A DNA stretch of 60,854 nt from Saprospiraceae bacterium. Lineage in GTDB: Bacteria; Bacteroidota; Bacteroidia; Chitinophagales; Saprospiraceae. The stretch's first letter is position 1, and each line of letters opens with the position of its first letter. The notes beneath the pieces are model-generated. The model had not been told where the DNA came from and ran no database searches. It saw only the letters and a list, made by a program, of their open reading frames with translations. The stretch spans positions 1 through 60,854 of the forward strand of contig JAEUUV010000258.1 of NCBI GenBank assembly GCA_016787285.1, read 5' to 3'. Positions 58,241-60,854 of the stretch are shown in pieces. The translations under genes and the position numbers were made by a program.

Positions 58241-58648
58241 ATGAAAAAATACCTGGTATTTCTGCTTCCCATTCTTGGTTTGTTCGGCCTGACCGTGATC
58301 AGCGCCTGCTCAAAAGACGACCACAACCATGGCAACGACGCCACCATCACCATTGCGTCCCCTACTGCCGGACAAATGTTCCACAGCAGCGAGGCGGTGC
58401 CCATCAAAGCCACACTCACCGGGGAGGAGTCGCTACACGGCTGGAAAGTCGAGATTCGAAAAAAATCGGACGGAATGGTGCTGTTCACCGCAGACGCGCA
58501 TGTCCATGCGGTTACCCTGACCATTGACGAAGTCTGGGTGAATAACCTGACCGAGCACACCGATCTGGTGCTGGAGGTTTTTGCCCGAATTGATCACGAC
58601 GGCGCCGAGGTGTCAGAAACGGTGAATTTCCACGCGCACCCGATGTAA
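58241..58648 (+). CDS. Small lipoprotein
   Basis: A 135-residue lipoprotein (lipobox ISAC, Cys23). After a His/Asp-rich linker (SKDDHNHGNDATI) comes an immunoglobulin-like beta domain (ASPTAGQMFHSSEAVPIKAT; GWKVEIRKKSDGMVLFTADA; VLEVFARIDHDGAEVSETVN), closing in FHAHPM. The His residues could bind metal. It resembles small Bacteroidota DUF4625-like lipoproteins, but the family is not certain. The region after its stop is palindromic and holds no gene. Confidence 0.82.
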   Translation: MKKYLVFLLPILGLFGLTVISACSKDDHNHGNDATITIASPTAGQMFHSSEAVPIKATLTGEESLHGWKVEIRKKSDGMVLFTADAHVHAVTLTIDEVWVNNLTEHTDLVLEVFARIDHDGAEVSETVNFHAHPM

Positions 58649-58737
58649 GGGAGGGGAACAGGGCAAACACATCAAACAAGATAACGACCTCGGAGAGGTC
58701 AAACATTGGTAGAAAACGGCCATTCTTGTCGTTTACA

Positions 58738-58970
58738 CGACCTCGGTACCGGCGCGTTTTGATTAGTTATAATTTTCAAGCCAAGCCCTGAAAGGGCTAT
58801 ATGTTTATAGCATGGAAATGTGGCACATTCGAGAACCCCAAAGGGGTTTTATGTCCAACTAACGTTCTGACATACAACCCCTTCAGGGTTGATGCCCGAA
58901 TAATTCCTTTTCTATAAACATATAACCCCTTCGGGGCTATAAGCAATTAACGCACACCGGTACCGAGGTC
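58738..58970. repeat. Nested palindromic repeat, about 233 bp
   Basis: Outer arms GACCTCGGTACCGG (58739-58752) and its complement (58957-58970) enclose a second pair (58785-58810 with 58912-58937) and an inner pair of AACCCC...GGGGTT modules. The 58649-59013 gap has no other feature. Confidence 0.85.
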
Positions 58971-59013
58971 ACGCCTGATTTTGATGCGTTTGCCCTGGGG
59001 AGGGGAGGCGGGT

Positions 59014-59241
59014 TCAGAAAAACAGCCCAAAGCCTACATCGAACACCAAGCCGCTGTAAGTGGAAATTTGTTCAACGGTCGCCCCCGTCGGGAATAACTC
59101 CAATTCGTTTTTAGCCATCAATACGCTATACCCAAGTCCGAGGTTAATGGCGAAATGTACGTTGGGGAAAAACGAAAGGCCTGCTCCGCCGCCAAACTCG
59201 GTCAGTATAGTCACTGCCCGCACATTGTACCTGTATGATTT
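59014..59241 (-). pseudogene. Beta-barrel outer-membrane protein C-terminal fragment
   Basis: The frame ends TEFGGGAGLSFFPNVHFAIN, YSVLMAKNELELF and TYSGLVFDVGFGLFF, an amphipathic beta pattern with a terminal Phe as in porin-like barrels. Only about 75 plausible residues remain, and the upstream part of the open frame runs through the terminator of the next gene, so it is probably a truncated remnant. A small intact protein cannot be excluded. Confidence 0.4.
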
Positions 59242-59264
59242 AACCCCACCCAATAAACACCATA

Positions 59265-59298
59265 CAAAATTGGCCCGTGCCGGACGGCACGGGCCAAT
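59265..59298 (-). terminator. Intrinsic terminator of the phytase-like T9SS gene
   Basis: A perfect 13-bp stem (ATTGGCCCGTGCC and its complement, 4-base loop) followed on the minus strand by ATTTTGT, 37 bases beyond the stop at 59336. Confidence 0.8.
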
Positions 59299-59335
59299 CT
59301 GTAACATTATCGCTTCAACAAAATCTATTTTCCGG

Positions 59336-60854
59336 TTACTCCACCACTACCCGCCGCACCGCAGCGCCTTTGCCATCCGTCACGCGCACGAAGTATGCGC
59401 CGGACGGCAGGGCGCTCAGGTCGAGCGGATGCACAGCCGTACCTGAGGGCAGGTCGAGTCGCTGCTGCACCTGTACCCGGCCCAGCAGATCATGCACCGC
59501 TACGGTGTATGCGCCCGACCGGAAATCCTCAAAACGCAGGCTCGTCCAGCCGGTGGTCGGGTTGGGGAACAGCGTCAGATTGCCTGCCAAAGTTTGCTCG
59601 CCGGTGCCGGAGGTGATGAACACCTGCACGGTATCCGTGCTCTCGCAGCCGTTGGCATTGATCACCGTCACGGCGTAGGTGCCCGACTGCGTAACCGTAA
59701 TCGTTTGCGTGACGGCGCCGGTGCTCCACAGGTAAATGTAGCCCTGGCCCGCACCGGCGTCGAGTACGTAACTGGCCGGAGCCGTCAGCACGGTGTCGTT
59801 GCCGAGATGAACCAGCGGCGCCGGGAAAGCAAATGCCGTATAGGTTACTACCGAGTCGCAGCCGAAAATATTTGTGAACGCAAATGTGGCAGACTGGCCC
59901 GCCGTCAGCGTCGTCCCGTTGACCACTACCTGCTCATCGGGGCAAACACCCACCGTCAGGCTGTCGGACGAGGAAGGCAGGTACGAGACGGTCACCTCGT
60001 CGCCGGCCTGGCAACCCACCGCATTCGTTACGGTCACCATGTACGTGCCGGCAGCCGTCGCGTTCAGCGTTTGACCGGTGGAGCCGTCGCTCCAGAGGTA
60101 CGCGCTGTATCCGGCGCCGGCGTCGAGCAGGACATCCGTGCCTTCGCAAGTCGAGACGCCGGTTTGCGCCAGATTGAACGTGCAGTACGGCGACACATAG
60201 CCTAATTTTTGCGGCAAGCCGAAAATGTACAGCCGGGTTGTTTTTCCCGTGATCTGAATGGAACCATTGCCGGCCGGGCTGGCAATACCGAAGTCGTTGT
60301 CGTTCACCACGGCAATGGTGCTGTCGTTGAGAATCGTCAGGCCCTCGGGTTTGTCGTGCGAACGATCCCAGCCGGCTTCGAGCAGGTCGAGCACCTGGGT
60401 TTTGGGAATTACCGTCACGCCGAAAGCGGCGAGATTGGCCGCCGTACCCACCTGTTCGAGCGTCTGGCCGCTGTAGTCTTCCGTGCTCAGCGGCGTAGCG
60501 CCGGAGAGGTCAATTTTGTACACAAACTTCTCGTTCCAGCCGTTGCGTTCGGCGTGTTCGATGAGCAAAAATTCGGTGTTATTCACCGCCACGAGGTCGC
60601 CGATCTTCCAGTCGCGCGTACGGATTTGGCCGCGCACCGGATTGATTTCGTAGGCAAACTGCCGCACGGCATCCGTTTTCGGGTCAATCTCAACCATACG
60701 AATCAGGCGGCTCGAATTGCCCACGGCCACGGACGGGTTGTCGGCAGGGCTTTGCACAAAGGCGTAAATTTTGCCGTTGGGCGTGTAGGCCACCCCTTCG
60801 AAACCGCGGTTGGGACGGCGCTTGCCGATAGCGGTGGGCAGGGGCGCATCCTGC
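59336..60854 (-). CDS. Esterase-like phytase domain, T9SS-sorted protein (5' end outside window)
   Basis: At least 505 residues of a secreted protein cut by the window edge. The frame stays open through 60854, reading ...PNRGFEGVAYTPNGKIYAFV, so the apparent start at 60793 (a GTG) is internal. The visible N-terminal part matches the phytase-like esterase domain (SRLIRMVEIDPKTDAVRQFA; DKPEGLTILNDSTIAVVND). Two SprB/PKD-like modules (YSAYLWSDGSTGQTLNATAA; YIYLWSTGAVTQTITVTQSG) and a T9SS type A sorting domain (LFPNPTTGWTSLRFEDFRSG) follow. Predicted to be surface-exposed. Confidence 0.88.
   Translation of the reverse strand, partial: QDAPLPTAIGKRRPNRGFEGVAYTPNGKIYAFVQSPADNPSVAVGNSSRLIRMVEIDPKTDAVRQFAYEINPVRGQIRTRDWKIGDLVAVNNTEFLLIEHAERNGWNEKFVYKIDLSGATPLSTEDYSGQTLEQVGTAANLAAFGVTVIPKTQVLDLLEAGWDRSHDKPEGLTILNDSTIAVVNDNDFGIASPAGNGSIQITGKTTRLYIFGLPQKLGYVSPYCTFNLAQTGVSTCEGTDVLLDAGAGYSAYLWSDGSTGQTLNATAAGTYMVTVTNAVGCQAGDEVTVSYLPSSSDSLTVGVCPDEQVVVNGTTLTAGQSATFAFTNIFGCDSVVTYTAFAFPAPLVHLGNDTVLTAPASYVLDAGAGQGYIYLWSTGAVTQTITVTQSGTYAVTVINANGCESTDTVQVFITSGTGEQTLAGNLTLFPNPTTGWTSLRFEDFRSGAYTVAVHDLLGRVQVQQRLDLPSGTAVHPLDLSALPSGAYFVRVTDGKGAAVRRVVVE

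Noticed and set aside
59242-59307. N-terminal part of the barrel-fragment frame
   Set aside because: These codons read through the terminator hairpin of the upstream gene, so they are not believed to be coding.

Overview
The window reads as chromosomal DNA of a Bacteroidota member, most likely a fairly GC-rich lineage of the Saprospiria/Chitinophagia kind (lineage is inference). The evidence is three proteins with C-terminal type IX secretion (T9SS) sorting domains, a PorQ homologue, a short SigA/RpoD of the Bacteroidota type, several genes preceded by the Bacteroidota -7 box TAnnTTTG, many lipobox proteins, and no strong Shine-Dalgarno sequences. No rRNA, tRNA, CRISPR array, prophage or intact transposase was seen. 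The right-hand gene is cut by the window edge.

Layout. 1-8.2 kb: ZIP metal transporter, lipoproteins, a lipoprotein serpin, a DUF433/DUF5615 toxin-antitoxin pair, two glycosyltransferases (GT39-like and GT4) and rpoD. 8.3-23.3 kb: penicillin-binding protein 1C, two unknown membrane proteins, and an envelope/secreted-protein block: carboxypeptidase-regulatory-like protein, gingipain-fold-like T9SS protein, propeller lipoprotein, vanadium-haloperoxidase-like protein, S9 peptidase, and an effector-associated-domain (EAD11-like) membrane protein. 23.5-33.8 kb: paaZ, small toxin-antitoxin genes, a lipid-modifying pair (methyltransferase plus desaturase), a shortened NAPRTase-like gene, dapF, an HtrA protease and a ParE-type pair. 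33.8-46.3 kb: the tightly overlapped porQ-aroE-proline dehydrogenase unit, YwqK-like and DUF4261-like proteins, 3-hydroxyacyl-CoA dehydrogenase, HD hydrolase, DUF937 protein, a four-helix-bundle gene between two near-identical 143-bp hairpins, dnaX with a Crp-family regulator, and a DUF1990/YndJ pair. 46.3-60.9 kb: T9SS FG-GAP protein, paaY, an O-antigen-ligase/chain-length pair, TPR protein, acyl-CoA ligase, HEPN/nucleotidyltransferase pair, polyprenyl synthase with a DUF2064 glycosyltransferase, and an esterase-like-phytase T9SS protein.

How the genes work together. Envelope biogenesis is the main theme: peptidoglycan (pbpC, dapF), surface polysaccharide (glycosyltransferases, Wzz/Wzy-like pair), isoprenoid synthesis, lipid modification and the T9SS with its cargo. 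Phenylacetate/acyl-CoA catabolism is represented by dispersed paaZ, paaY, hydroxyacyl-CoA dehydrogenase and acyl-CoA ligase. Four complete two-gene toxin-antitoxin-type modules and one lone antitoxin-like gene lie mainly in AT-richer islands.

The most unusual signals are these. (1) An A9 run in dnaX lies directly ahead of a -1-frame stop. (2) Tandem repeats of 7-9 bp sit precisely against stop or start codons at six junctions. (3) Two 143-bp hairpins flank a four-helix-bundle gene. (4) An EAD11-like membrane protein has its own canonical promoter. (5) A haloperoxidase-like protein has Asn in place of the vanadate-binding His. (6) Some starts are almost leaderless.
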